From Paracoccus sp. S1E-3 (GTDB lineage Bacteria; Pseudomonadota; Alphaproteobacteria; Rhodobacterales; Rhodobacteraceae), in NCBI RefSeq assembly GCF_013868135.1, contig NZ_JACEMU010000004.1, positions 1,736,001 through 1,800,000 of the forward strand: a DNA stretch of 64,000 nt, written 5' to 3'. The position numbers and the translations under genes are program-made. Below are positions 26,194-34,108 of this stretch, piece by piece; position 1 is the stretch's first letter, and every line of letters starts with the position of its first letter. Under the pieces are notes generated by a model. It searched no databases, was not told the origin of the DNA, and saw only the letters and a program-made list of their open reading frames with translations.

Positions 26194-27513
26194 ATGAGTA
26201 ACGATTCAGAGGACCCGCAGCCGGGCCGCTCGTTGCGGTCGCGGTTGTCACGCAACCTCAGCTGGACCTTCGCCAGTCAGCTGTTCATTTCCATCGCTGC
26301 CGTCGTCACCCTGTTCATCACCGCCCGCGCGCTTGGCCCGGCGGGACTGGGCATTCTGGCGCTCGTCGAATCCTTCGTGCGCATCGTCGATCTGATCCTG
26401 CGGCTGGAGCCGTGGCAGGCCGTCATTCGCTACGCTATCCAGGCCCAGCATCGCGGCGATACCGCGGCCTTTCTGCGCCTCATCAAGCTGTCGGTTCTGA
26501 TCGACGCCGCTGGCGGCGTTCTGGCGGGGGTGGTCTGCATGATCCTGGCCCCCTTCGTGGCGCCGCTGATCGGGCTGCCCGAAGGGCGGGGCGAGGAATA
26601 TATATGGCTGATGGCGGCGGGGCTGTTCTTTTCCTTCCGGCCAACCGCCATCGCCGTGCTGCGGATATTCGACCGTTTCGACCGGCTGGCCTGGGTCGAC
26701 ATCATCTCGGCACTGGTGCGGCTGCTGCTGACCGTCGTGGCCTGGCTGGCGGGGCTGGGGATCTGGGCCTTTCTGGTGATCCTGCTGGTCCAGAGCCTGA
26801 TGGACGGGCTGCTGGCCTTTGCCGTCGCCCTGCAGGAATTGCGCAAGCGCGGCCATCATGGCGCGCTGGCGGCGCAGGGGCTGGCGGCGCTGCGGGAAAA
26901 TCCGGGCTTCCTGCGATTCCTGTGGAACTCCAACTTCAACGTCATCCTGCGGCAATCGGCGAATCGCTTCGATGTGCTGGCCTTGGGGGTGATGATGAGT
27001 CCCGCGGCCGTCGGCATCTATCAGCTGGGCAAGCGGGTGATGAACCGGCTGACCAAGCTGGCCGGCCCCCTGCGCCAGACCGTCTATCCCGAACTGGCCC
27101 GGCTGTGGGACAAGGGCAAGATTCACAAGTTCAATCGGCTGGTGCTGATCTTCTCGGGTTCGATGCTGCTGCTGCAACTGGTGATCGCGGTGCCGTTCAT
27201 GCTGAACATGGAATCGGTGATCGCCCTGCTGTTCGGCCCCGCTTTTGCCGGCGCAGGCCCGGTGATGAACATCCTGCTGACCTCAGCGATCATCTTCGCC
27301 TCGGGGGTGGTGCTGAACCCGGCGCTGCTGGCGATGGGCAAGGACCGTATGCTGGTGCGCGTCACCATGCTTTCGACGCTGCTGTTCGCGCTGTCCTTCG
27401 TGCCTTTCGTTCATTTGTGGGGGGTCAAGGGCGCCGCCGCCAGCAACCTGATCTTCAACCTGAGCTGGACCATCGGCTGCATGCTGGCCTTCCGTCGGAC
27501 GCGCAGGGGCTAG
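26194..27513 (+). CDS. Polysaccharide flippase (Wzx-like, MOP superfamily)
   Basis: 439 residues with about 12 hydrophobic segments, beginning SWTFASQLFISIAAVVTLFI and TARALGPAGLGILALVESF, the usual N-terminal block of oligosaccharide flippases. Internal sequences such as QSANRFDVLALGVMMSPAAV and PVMNILLTSAIIFASGVVLN also fit. It should move undecaprenyl-linked repeat units across the inner membrane before polymerisation. It closes the polysaccharide locus. Its last bases overlap the convergent Lrp gene by 4. Confidence 0.9.
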   Translation: MSNDSEDPQPGRSLRSRLSRNLSWTFASQLFISIAAVVTLFITARALGPAGLGILALVESFVRIVDLILRLEPWQAVIRYAIQAQHRGDTAAFLRLIKLSVLIDAAGGVLAGVVCMILAPFVAPLIGLPEGRGEEYIWLMAAGLFFSFRPTAIAVLRIFDRFDRLAWVDIISALVRLLLTVVAWLAGLGIWAFLVILLVQSLMDGLLAFAVALQELRKRGHHGALAAQGLAALRENPGFLRFLWNSNFNVILRQSANRFDVLALGVMMSPAAVGIYQLGKRVMNRLTKLAGPLRQTVYPELARLWDKGKIHKFNRLVLIFSGSMLLLQLVIAVPFMLNMESVIALLFGPAFAGAGPVMNILLTSAIIFASGVVLNPALLAMGKDRMLVRVTMLSTLLFALSFVPFVHLWGVKGAAASNLIFNLSWTIGCMLAFRRTRRG

Positions 27514-27980
27514 ACCGGCACCACGCTGCGGCGCTTCAGATCCTCCAGCACGACGTTGGTCTGGGCGCTCTCGATGGCCGGCAGACGGAACAGGAAATCA
27601 TCCAGAAACCGCCGGTAAGCCGCCATATCCGCGCAAAGCACCCGCAGGTGGTAATCATACTGGCCGGTGGTGGCATAGCATTCGACGACCTCGGGACGAA
27701 GGGTCAGTTCGGTCATCACCCGTTGCACGGCGCTGCGGTCATGGCGCGCCAGCGTGACGTGAACAATGGCGTGAAAGCCCAGACCCGCCCGGTCGGCATC
27801 GATCACAGCGCCGTAGCCGGCGATGACGCCCGCCTCCTCCAACGCGCGCACGCGCCGCCAGCAGGCCGAGGCCGACATGCCGACCTTCTCGGCCAGCTGG
27901 GCATTGGACAGGCGGCAATCCTGCTGAAGCGCGCGGATGATGGCGCGGTCTCCGCTACTGAGCTGAAATTCATCCGGCAT
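27510..27980 (-). CDS. Lrp/AsnC family transcriptional regulator
   Basis: 156 residues. An N-terminal winged helix-turn-helix (RAIIRALQQDCRLSNAQLAE; SASACWRRVRALEEAGVI) is followed by a C-terminal RAM/AsnC ligand-binding domain (FHAIVHVTLARHD; ECYATTGQYDYHLRV). It is divergent from the indolepyruvate oxidoreductase gene with 112 bases between, so it very probably senses an amino acid (aromatic or branched) and controls that gene. Its length is standard. Confidence 0.93.
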   Translation of the reverse strand: MPDEFQLSSGDRAIIRALQQDCRLSNAQLAEKVGMSASACWRRVRALEEAGVIAGYGAVIDADRAGLGFHAIVHVTLARHDRSAVQRVMTELTLRPEVVECYATTGQYDYHLRVLCADMAAYRRFLDDFLFRLPAIESAQTNVVLEDLKRRSVVPV

Positions 27981-28092
27981 AAGCCATACTTTCGAACAAA
28001 TTTTCCATCATGGGCTGGAATCAATACCAAACCCGGCCAGATTCACCAAGCGATTCGGCATATCCTGACCTGAACCACGGGGAGGAGCAGCC

Positions 28093-31000
28093 ATGCTGGA
28101 TCAATCGAATCCGCACAGCTACGCATTGGAAGACCGCTATGACGCCAAAGAAGGCCGGGTCTTCATGACCGGCACCCAGGCGCTGGTGCGGATCATGCTG
28201 GATCAGGCCCGGCGCGACCGCGCAGCGGGGCTGAACACCGCCGGCTTCGTTTCGGGCTATCGCGGATCGCCCCTCGGCGCGGTGGATCAGGAAATGTGGC
28301 GCGCCAAAAAGCGTCTGGCCACCCGCGACATCACCTTCCTTCCGGCGGTGAACGAGGATCTGGGCGCCACCGCCGTTCTCGGTTCGCAACAGGCGATCCT
28401 CGACCCCGATGCGCGGGTCGAGGGCGTGTTCGCCATGTGGTATGGCAAGGGGCCGGGCGTCGACCGTTCCGGCGATGCGCTGCGCCACGGCAACGCTTAC
28501 GGCAGCGCGCCCAAGGGGGGCGTGCTGGTGGTGGCGGGCGACGACCACGGCTGCGTGTCCTCCTCCATGCCGCATCAGTCGGACGTGGCCTTCATGACCT
28601 GGTTCATGCCGGTGCTGAACCCGGCCTCGGTCAGCGAATACCTGGCCTTCGGGGAATATGGCATCGCGCTGTCGCGATTCTCGGGCACCTGGGTCGGGTT
28701 CAAGGCGATCTCGGAAACCGTCGAATCGGGCGCCTCGGTCGAACTGCCCGAGGACCGCGCCTTCACCATCCCGGCCTTCGATCCGCCCCCCGGCGGCCTG
28801 CATATCCGCCCGGCCGACCTGCCCAGCCCGGAAATCGAAACCCGCCTGACTCACAAGCTGCGCGCTGTCGAGGCCTTCGTCGAGGCCAACCCGATCGATC
28901 GCCGCATCTATGATATCGAGGATGCCAGCTTCGGCATCGTCACCACCGGCAAGGGCCATCTTGACCTGATGGAGGCGCTGCGCCTGCTGGGTCTGGATGA
29001 AGCCGCCTGCCGGCGCCTCGGCATCGACATCTACAAGGTCGGCATGGTCTGGCCGCTGGCGCGCCGCGACGCGCTGCGCTTCATGCGCCACAAGGCCGAG
29101 GTGCTGGTGGTCGAGGAAAAGCGCGGCATCATCGAAAGCCAGTTCAAGGAACATTTCTACGACTGGCCCGGTGACAAGCCGCAGGCCATGGTCGGCAAGC
29201 ATGACGAGACCGGCGCACCGCTGATCCCCTTCTCGGGCGAGCTGTCGCCGCGCCTGCTGGCCCCCATCCTCGCCGCCCGGCTGGACCGCCATTTCCCGGA
29301 TGAACACCTGCCGGAACGCGCCGCTGCGCTGGCGGCCATTCCCGACCTGACCATGAACGTCGCCGGCGCGACTCGGACGCCCTATTTCTGTTCGGGCTGC
29401 CCGCACAACACCTCGACCAAGCTGCCGGATGGTTCGATGGCAGCCTCGGGCATCGGCTGTCACGTCATGGCCAGCTGGATGAACCGCAGCACCGTCGGCT
29501 ATGCCCAGATGGGCGGCGAGGGCGTGCCGTGGATCGCGCGCCAGGCCTATAACGGCGGCAAACACATCTTCCAGAACCTGGGCGAAGGAACCTGGTATCA
29601 CTCTGGCTCGCTGGCGATCCGTCAAGCGGTGGCGGCGAGCGCCAATATCACCTACAAGATCCTGTATAACGACGCCGTGGCCATGACTGGTGGCCAACCT
29701 GTTGACGGCCCCGTCAGCGCCGCCGGCATCGCCCAGACCTGCCGGGCCGAAGGCGTCGACCGCATCGCCGTGGTCAGCGACATGCCGGAGAAATTCGATC
29801 GTGGCGCCTTCCCGTCCGGGACCAGCTTCGACCACCGCGACCGGCTGGACGCGATCCAGCGCGAGCTGCGCGATATTCCCGGCGTCACCGTGCTGATCTA
29901 TGAACAGACCTGCGCCACTGAAAAGCGCCGCCGTCGCAAGCGCGGCTTGATGGAGGACCCGGCCAAGGCCGTGGTCATCAACGACCGCGTCTGCGAGGGT
30001 TGCGGCGACTGCTCGATTGCCTCGAACTGCCTCTCGGTCGAGCCGCTGGAGACCCCCTTCGGCCGCAAACGCCAGATCAACCAGAACAGCTGCAACAAGG
30101 ATTTTTCCTGCATCGGCGGCTTCTGCCCCAGCTTCGTCACCATCGAGGGCGCGACCCGCAAGAAGCCCAAGGCCGCCGATCTGGACGTGGCCGCCCTGCT
30201 GGACGGGGTGGCGCTGCCCGATCTGCCGGCGCTCACCGAACCCTATGATCTTCTGGTCGGCGGGGTGGGCGGCACCGGCGTGGTGACGGTGGGCGCGCTG
30301 ATCACCATGGCCGCGCATCTGGAAGGCAAGGGTGCCAGCGTGCTGGATTTCACCGGCTTCGCGCAGAAATTCGGCACTGTGCTGGGCTATGTCCGGCTGG
30401 CGCAAAACCCCGACCAGATCAATCAGCTGCGCATTGAAAACGGTGCCGCCGACGCGATGATCGGCTGCGACATCGTGGTCGCCTCGGCGCCCAAGGCCTC
30501 GGCGCTGTATCGGCGCGGGACGCAGGTGGTGCTGAACCTGGCCGAGATGCCGACCGGCGATCTGGTGCTGAACCGCGACGCCGACCTGTGTGTTGATGCC
30601 CGCGTCGACGCCATTGGGCGCGCGGTCGGGGCCGAGAACCTGATGGCGCTGGATGCCAACCGCATCGCCCAACGCCTGCTGGGCGACAGCGTCTTCGCCA
30701 ATGTGCTGCTGCTCGGCTATGCCTGGCAGGCCGGGCTCGTCCCCGTCGGGCTGGAGGCGCTGCATCAGGCGATCCGTCTGAACGGCACCGCGATCGAAGC
30801 CAATCAGCGGGCCTTCGACCTTGGCCGGGTGCTGGCCGCCGCGCCTGAACGGCTGCCCCTGACCGCAGCACCTGCCCCGGTCGAGACCACGGCGGCCTTG
30901 CTGGAACGCTTCAGCGCCGAATTGACCGCCTATCAGGATGCCGGCTACGCCCAGCGTTTCCGCAGCCGGATCGACGCTTTCGCCGCCGCGCTGCCCCCGC

Positions 31001-31533
31001 TGCCCCCCGCCGAACGCGAGGCGCTGACAAGCGTCGCCACCCGGTCGCTGTTCCGCCTGATGGCCTACAAGGACGAATATGAAGTCGCCCGGCTGCTGAG
31101 CGCGGCCGCCTTCCGCGACAAGCTGGATGCCGAATGGGCCGGCGGGCGCGTGGTCTATCACCTCGCGCCGCCCTTCCTGCCGGCGCGCAAGGACGGGCGC
31201 GGACGGCCGGTCAAACGCAGCTTCGGCGGCTGGCTGACGCCGATGCTGCGCCTGCTGGCGCGCGGCAAGGCGCTGCGCGGCACGGCCTTCGACCCCTTCG
31301 GCCGGATGGCCGAGCGGCGCGAGGAGCGGGAACTGATCGCCTGGTTCGAGGAGATCCTGAACAGGTTGCCAGCCCTGGTCGCGCAGAACGGCAGCGACGC
31401 TGCGTTGGAGGTGCTGACCGCGCCGCAGCAGATGCGCGGTTACGGTCCAGTCAAACACGCCGCCATCGCCAAGCACCGCGAGAAGGCCAACACGGCCATG
31501 GCCGCCATGGGCCACCACCGGAAGGCCGCCTGA
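28093..31533 (+). CDS. Indolepyruvate ferredoxin oxidoreductase family protein (fused alpha/beta)
   Basis: 1146 residues. It is a fusion of the IorA-like part (pyrimidine-binding and TPP-binding domains, FCSGCPHNTSTKLPDGS and GGEGVPWIARQAYNGG) with a ferredoxin-like segment (CEGCGDCSIASNC from about residue 634). An IorB-like gamma domain follows (GGVGGTGVVTVGALITMAAH near 721). It oxidatively decarboxylates aryl-pyruvates (from Trp, Phe or Tyr transamination) to acyl-CoA with ferredoxin as acceptor. GGGAGGAG precedes the ATG. The neighbouring Lrp regulator supports a role in amino-acid catabolism. Confidence 0.93.
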   Translation: MLDQSNPHSYALEDRYDAKEGRVFMTGTQALVRIMLDQARRDRAAGLNTAGFVSGYRGSPLGAVDQEMWRAKKRLATRDITFLPAVNEDLGATAVLGSQQAILDPDARVEGVFAMWYGKGPGVDRSGDALRHGNAYGSAPKGGVLVVAGDDHGCVSSSMPHQSDVAFMTWFMPVLNPASVSEYLAFGEYGIALSRFSGTWVGFKAISETVESGASVELPEDRAFTIPAFDPPPGGLHIRPADLPSPEIETRLTHKLRAVEAFVEANPIDRRIYDIEDASFGIVTTGKGHLDLMEALRLLGLDEAACRRLGIDIYKVGMVWPLARRDALRFMRHKAEVLVVEEKRGIIESQFKEHFYDWPGDKPQAMVGKHDETGAPLIPFSGELSPRLLAPILAARLDRHFPDEHLPERAAALAAIPDLTMNVAGATRTPYFCSGCPHNTSTKLPDGSMAASGIGCHVMASWMNRSTVGYAQMGGEGVPWIARQAYNGGKHIFQNLGEGTWYHSGSLAIRQAVAASANITYKILYNDAVAMTGGQPVDGPVSAAGIAQTCRAEGVDRIAVVSDMPEKFDRGAFPSGTSFDHRDRLDAIQRELRDIPGVTVLIYEQTCATEKRRRRKRGLMEDPAKAVVINDRVCEGCGDCSIASNCLSVEPLETPFGRKRQINQNSCNKDFSCIGGFCPSFVTIEGATRKKPKAADLDVAALLDGVALPDLPALTEPYDLLVGGVGGTGVVTVGALITMAAHLEGKGASVLDFTGFAQKFGTVLGYVRLAQNPDQINQLRIENGAADAMIGCDIVVASAPKASALYRRGTQVVLNLAEMPTGDLVLNRDADLCVDARVDAIGRAVGAENLMALDANRIAQRLLGDSVFANVLLLGYAWQAGLVPVGLEALHQAIRLNGTAIEANQRAFDLGRVLAAAPERLPLTAAPAPVETTAALLERFSAELTAYQDAGYAQRFRSRIDAFAAALPPLPPAEREALTSVATRSLFRLMAYKDEYEVARLLSAAAFRDKLDAEWAGGRVVYHLAPPFLPARKDGRGRPVKRSFGGWLTPMLRLLARGKALRGTAFDPFGRMAERREERELIAWFEEILNRLPALVAQNGSDAALEVLTAPQQMRGYGPVKHAAIAKHREKANTAMAAMGHHRKAA

Positions 31534-31785
31534 TCGCGCGTCCCGTCCCCGGCGATGCGGGCCTTGTCGGAGCCGCAAGGTTGCCGCGCAGGCGCACCGC
31601 GTCAACTGGCCGCTGATCGACGCACAGCCACGCGCTCATGCCTTCCTGTCGCGGTGCGGTACAGGTCCCCCGACAGCCGCGGGGCGGAAGGGGGTTAGCT
31701 GTCCGACTGGCCAGGCGGTCGGCAGGTGATCGCCGCTGCGGTTGACCTCTTGCTGGAGGCCGGAACGCGCACAGGGGGCGCCGGG

Positions 31786-33084
31786 TCAGGTGGCCTCTGC
31801 AACGCTTTCATCCGGCGCGGCGCCGCGTTCGATCAGCACCGCCGAGATGTCATCCGTCTGCCTGCCCCCGCTATAGCCCAGAACGGACCAGACCATCGCC
31901 TCGACCAGGCCGAGGCCCTTAGTGGACCGGTTGGTTTGCAGAACCGCGGCCAATCCTTCCGCGCCCAGCACGCGGCCCGACGCATCCGCGGCATCCCAGA
32001 TCCCGTCCGAGGCGATCAGCAGCCGGTCTCCGGGGGCCAGCACAAACGAGATTTCCTCATAATCGGCGCCCTCGATCACGCCGACGGGCAGGCCACCATT
32101 GCCCACCTGCTCGATCTTGCCGTCGGCCCGCTGGATGAGCGGATGCGGATGGCCCGACTGCACAAGCCGCACCTCGCCGCTGATCTGGTCGACCACCGCG
32201 TAGACCATGGTGAAATAGGTATCGACCCGCAGATCGGCCAGCATCAGGTGGTTCAGGTAGCGCGCCAGAACGGCCGGCGAGCGCGATTCGTAAAGCCCGT
32301 ATTCGTTGATGAACAGCGCCGCATTCTGGTCGACCGATGCCGAAAATTGCGTGGCCAGCCGCGCCGTCAGCAGTGCCGCCGCGACCCCATGGCCCGACAC
32401 ATCGATCGCGAAGACCCCGAAGCGACGGGCATTGATGGCGAAACTGCCGGTCAGATCCCCGCCGACATGGCCTGCGGAACGCAGCAGATTCGAGACGGTG
32501 AAATCCCCGTATCGCGCCTGCCGTTCGCCGATCAGCCCCTGCTGCAGGCGTCGCGCCTCGTTCAGATCGCGGTCCATGGCCACCTGCGCGCTGCGCAGCG
32601 CGGCCAGGGTCTCGGACAGTCTGACATACACGCTATGCGCTTCGTCCTGCAGCCGTAGGATACGCTCGCCCGCGCGCAGGCGCGCCAGCAGTTCCGCCGC
32701 CGAGGCGGGCTTGGTCAGAAAGTCATCCGCCCCGCTTTCCAGCCCGAAGGCGATATCGGCCGGTTCGTCCTTCGAGGCCAGCAACACGAAATAGATATAG
32801 GGCCCCTCGCGATCGGTGCGCAGCTGCTGACACAGTTCCGGCCCCGAAATGCCGCGCATCACCCAGTCCGACAGGATTACATCGGGGCGCCGCGCGCCGC
32901 AGAAGGCCAGTGCGGTATCGCCGGATTCGGCTTCGGCGACCTCATATCCGGCGCGGGTCAGATGAATCGCCAGCATCGCCCGCTGGGCCCGGCTTTCATC
33001 GACGACAAGCACCAGTTTTCGCCGCGCGGCCGCCGGGGCAGCGGCGGTGGCGGCAGAGATGGCAAGGCGATTCCCGAATGACAT
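31786..33084 (-). CDS. Response regulator fused to PP2C-type (SpoIIE) phosphatase
   Basis: 432 residues. The receiver domain at about 23-140 has the acidic pair D29/E30, phosphoacceptor D73 (ILSDWVMRG) and K125 (DDFLTKP). A helical linker precedes a C-terminal PP2C/SpoIIE domain (about 190-425) with GGDLTGSF, FAIDVSGHGVAAALL, IASDGIWDAAD and TDDISAVLIE, which hold the metal-binding aspartates. RsbU-like proteins of this kind dephosphorylate STAS anti-sigma antagonists. No STAS, anti-sigma or histidine kinase gene is adjacent, so the target is unknown. The gene starts downstream of the small-ORF unit and its terminator. Confidence 0.92.
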   Translation of the reverse strand: MSFGNRLAISAATAAAPAAARRKLVLVVDESRAQRAMLAIHLTRAGYEVAEAESGDTALAFCGARRPDVILSDWVMRGISGPELCQQLRTDREGPYIYFVLLASKDEPADIAFGLESGADDFLTKPASAAELLARLRAGERILRLQDEAHSVYVRLSETLAALRSAQVAMDRDLNEARRLQQGLIGERQARYGDFTVSNLLRSAGHVGGDLTGSFAINARRFGVFAIDVSGHGVAAALLTARLATQFSASVDQNAALFINEYGLYESRSPAVLARYLNHLMLADLRVDTYFTMVYAVVDQISGEVRLVQSGHPHPLIQRADGKIEQVGNGGLPVGVIEGADYEEISFVLAPGDRLLIASDGIWDAADASGRVLGAEGLAAVLQTNRSTKGLGLVEAMVWSVLGYSGGRQTDDISAVLIERGAAPDESVAEAT

Positions 33085-33162
33085 GCGCCCGGCTTAGCGC
33101 AATTTTCCTAACTATCGGTGAAGACGGCTGAAGCGCGCCGGATAGCAAGGCTGCCCGAATAG

Positions 33163-33192
33163 AAACGGGCCGCGCCACCCGGCAACGGCCCG
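33163..33192 (-). terminator. Rho-independent terminator of the small-ORF unit
   Basis: On the minus strand CGGGCCG and CGGCCCG form a perfect 7-bp stem, with an extra GCC/GGC pair inside the 13-base loop. TTTCTATT follows. It lies about 80 bases after the stop of the 18-codon ORF and before the PP2C regulator gene, so it defines a short independent transcript. Confidence 0.7.
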
Positions 33193-33271
33193 CGAGATCT
33201 ACGGAGATGGTCCGGTTAGGGATCGAAGATCCGTCCGTCCCAGCCAGGGTTCATCACCCCAGGGTTTGCCC

Positions 33272-33328
33272 TTAGGCCGCGGCCCCCCTGACTGTCCCAA
33301 TACCTCTCTCCAATATCACTCTCGACAC
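33272..33328 (-). CDS. 18-residue small ORF with an extended Shine-Dalgarno
   Basis: It starts with GTG at 33328, ends with TAA at 33272-33274 and encodes VSRVILERGIGTVRGAAA. It is preceded 7 bases upstream by GGAGG inside AAAGGAGGTGGTCC (33330-33343), one of the longest ribosome-binding sites visible in this window. The peptide is basic with a short hydrophobic start and has no recognisable domain. Evidence for translation is only the signal layout and the downstream terminator. It could be a leader peptide, a small protein, or an ORF inside a regulatory RNA. The function is unknown. Confidence 0.45.
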   Translation of the reverse strand: MSRVILERGIGTVRGAAA

Positions 33329-33329
33329 T

Positions 33330-33343
33330 GGACCACCTCCTTT
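33330..33343 (-). promoter_or_regulatory. Extended Shine-Dalgarno complementary to the 16S rRNA 3' end
   Basis: The minus strand reads AAAGGAGGTGGTCC, followed by AG and then the start region. Against the usual alphaproteobacterial 16S tail (CTGGATCACCTCCTTT, from general knowledge) this pairs over about 16 bases with a single G:U. Ordinary genes here show 4-8 complementary bases. Confidence 0.6.
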
Positions 33344-33394
33344 CGATATGTTGCCACGTATCGGAAGGGTGCCACAGGCTGGGGATAAGTCAAC

Positions 33395-34009
33395 TTAAAA
33401 TGCCGGGCGTCGACTCAAGATATTGCGGACAATGATGCGGAAGGGCACCAGTGCCAGCAAAGCGAGCAGCATTTTCATCATCCAGTCGGCAGTCCCGAGC
33501 GAAGCCCACAAGGGCGCCATCGGGCCAATGCCCAGCAAAGGCAGCTGTTCGTTCGCCCACGCGACATCATCGGCGGGGTTGATGAAGCTCAGCTGCGCGG
33601 CGAAGGCGATCGAGAAGAACAGTCCGGTATCCAGCGCCGACCCGAAGAACGATGACAGCAGCGGCGCTTTCCACCAGCCGCCATGGTTGCGCAGCGCGTT
33701 GAACACGCCAATGTCCACCAGTTGCGCCACCAGGAAGGCCGTCCCCGAGGCGAGGGCGATGCGCAGGGTGGTCTTGTCCATGCCGGCGGCGACCAGCGAA
33801 CAGGCGACGCCGATCACGAAACCCGCCAGCACCACCCGCCGCGCGGCCGGCGCACCATAGACGCGGTTCATCACATCGGTGACCAGAAAGGCGAAAGGAT
33901 AGGTGATCGCGCCCCAGGTCAGCCAATTGCCAAGCGGATATTGCACGAGGATGTTCGAGGCCACGACGATGATGGCCATGGCGATAACGCCGGGAAGAAA
34001 GCGGGTCAT
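33395..34009 (-). CDS. Queuosine precursor transporter (YhhQ/QPTR, VUT family)
   Basis: A 204-residue membrane protein with about 6 hydrophobic segments. It has the family blocks ITYPFAFLVTDVMNRVYG and FLVAQLVDIGVFNALRN, and SSFFGSALDTGLFFSIAF with the acidic residue within a helix. Members import preQ0/preQ1 or queuine for tRNA modification. No queuosine biosynthesis genes are adjacent. The upstream 100 bases hold a very strong GC hairpin and a TTGACA box. I looked for a preQ1 riboswitch there and did not find a convincing one. Confidence 0.88.
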   Translation of the reverse strand: MTRFLPGVIAMAIIVVASNILVQYPLGNWLTWGAITYPFAFLVTDVMNRVYGAPAARRVVLAGFVIGVACSLVAAGMDKTTLRIALASGTAFLVAQLVDIGVFNALRNHGGWWKAPLLSSFFGSALDTGLFFSIAFAAQLSFINPADDVAWANEQLPLLGIGPMAPLWASLGTADWMMKMLLALLALVPFRIIVRNILSRRPAF

Positions 34010-34056
34010 GTGATTTCCGTTTTACAAGGTTGCGGAAAAACTCGGCCCGCGACCTG

Positions 34057-34088
34057 CGGACGGGGCGGGATAAGGCCCGCCCCGTCCG
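34057..34088 (-). terminator. Strong GC hairpin between the esterase-like and transporter genes
   Basis: A perfect 12-13 bp stem (GGACGGGGCGGG / CCCGCCCCGTCC) with a 6-base loop, 21 bases after the stop of the minus-strand phytase-like gene. There is no immediate T tract; TTTTT comes about 20 bases later on the minus strand. It may act as a terminator, an mRNA 3'-end stabiliser, or an attenuator ahead of the transporter. Confidence 0.5.
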
Positions 34089-34090
34089 GT

Positions 34091-34096
34091 TGTCAA
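34091..34096 (-). promoter_or_regulatory. Possible -35 box of the queuosine transporter gene
   Basis: A consensus TTGACA on the minus strand, 88 bases before the transporter start. With a 17-18 base spacer the -10 would be TTATCC or TATCCC, inside the loop of the GC hairpin. That combination makes the call uncertain. Confidence 0.35.
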
Positions 34097-34108
34097 CGGA
34101 AATCGCCC

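Larger units (their letters stand above)
33193..33355 (-). ncRNA. Candidate short structured transcript carrying the 18-codon ORF
   Basis: The minus strand from about 33355 to the terminator would give an RNA of roughly 190 bases. It contains an extended Shine-Dalgarno, an 18-codon ORF and a compact downstream region with a perfect GGATC-TTC-GATCC hairpin (33220-33232) and CCCTGG repeats. A good -35 (TTGACT, 33388-33393) sits just after the transporter stop, but I see no good -10. I do not recognise it as a named RNA family. It could be an mRNA for a tiny peptide, a regulatory RNA, or both. Confidence 0.4.

Noticed and set aside
28021..31605. A 1194-codon open frame on the minus strand opposite the indolepyruvate oxidoreductase gene
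   Set aside because: Its composition (His/Gln/Arg/Gly/Ala-rich, no domain) is typical of an antisense shadow in GC-rich DNA, while the plus strand has clear TPP and iron-sulfur motifs.
31534..31785. Possible gene or RNA in the gap after the indolepyruvate oxidoreductase gene
   Set aside because: No frame with a start signal, no clear hairpin with a T tract.
34010..34108. preQ1 riboswitch upstream of the queuosine precursor transporter
   Set aside because: I could not find the short class I pattern (H-type pseudoknot with A-rich tail next to the ribosome-binding site); the GC hairpin and TTGACA explain most of the region.
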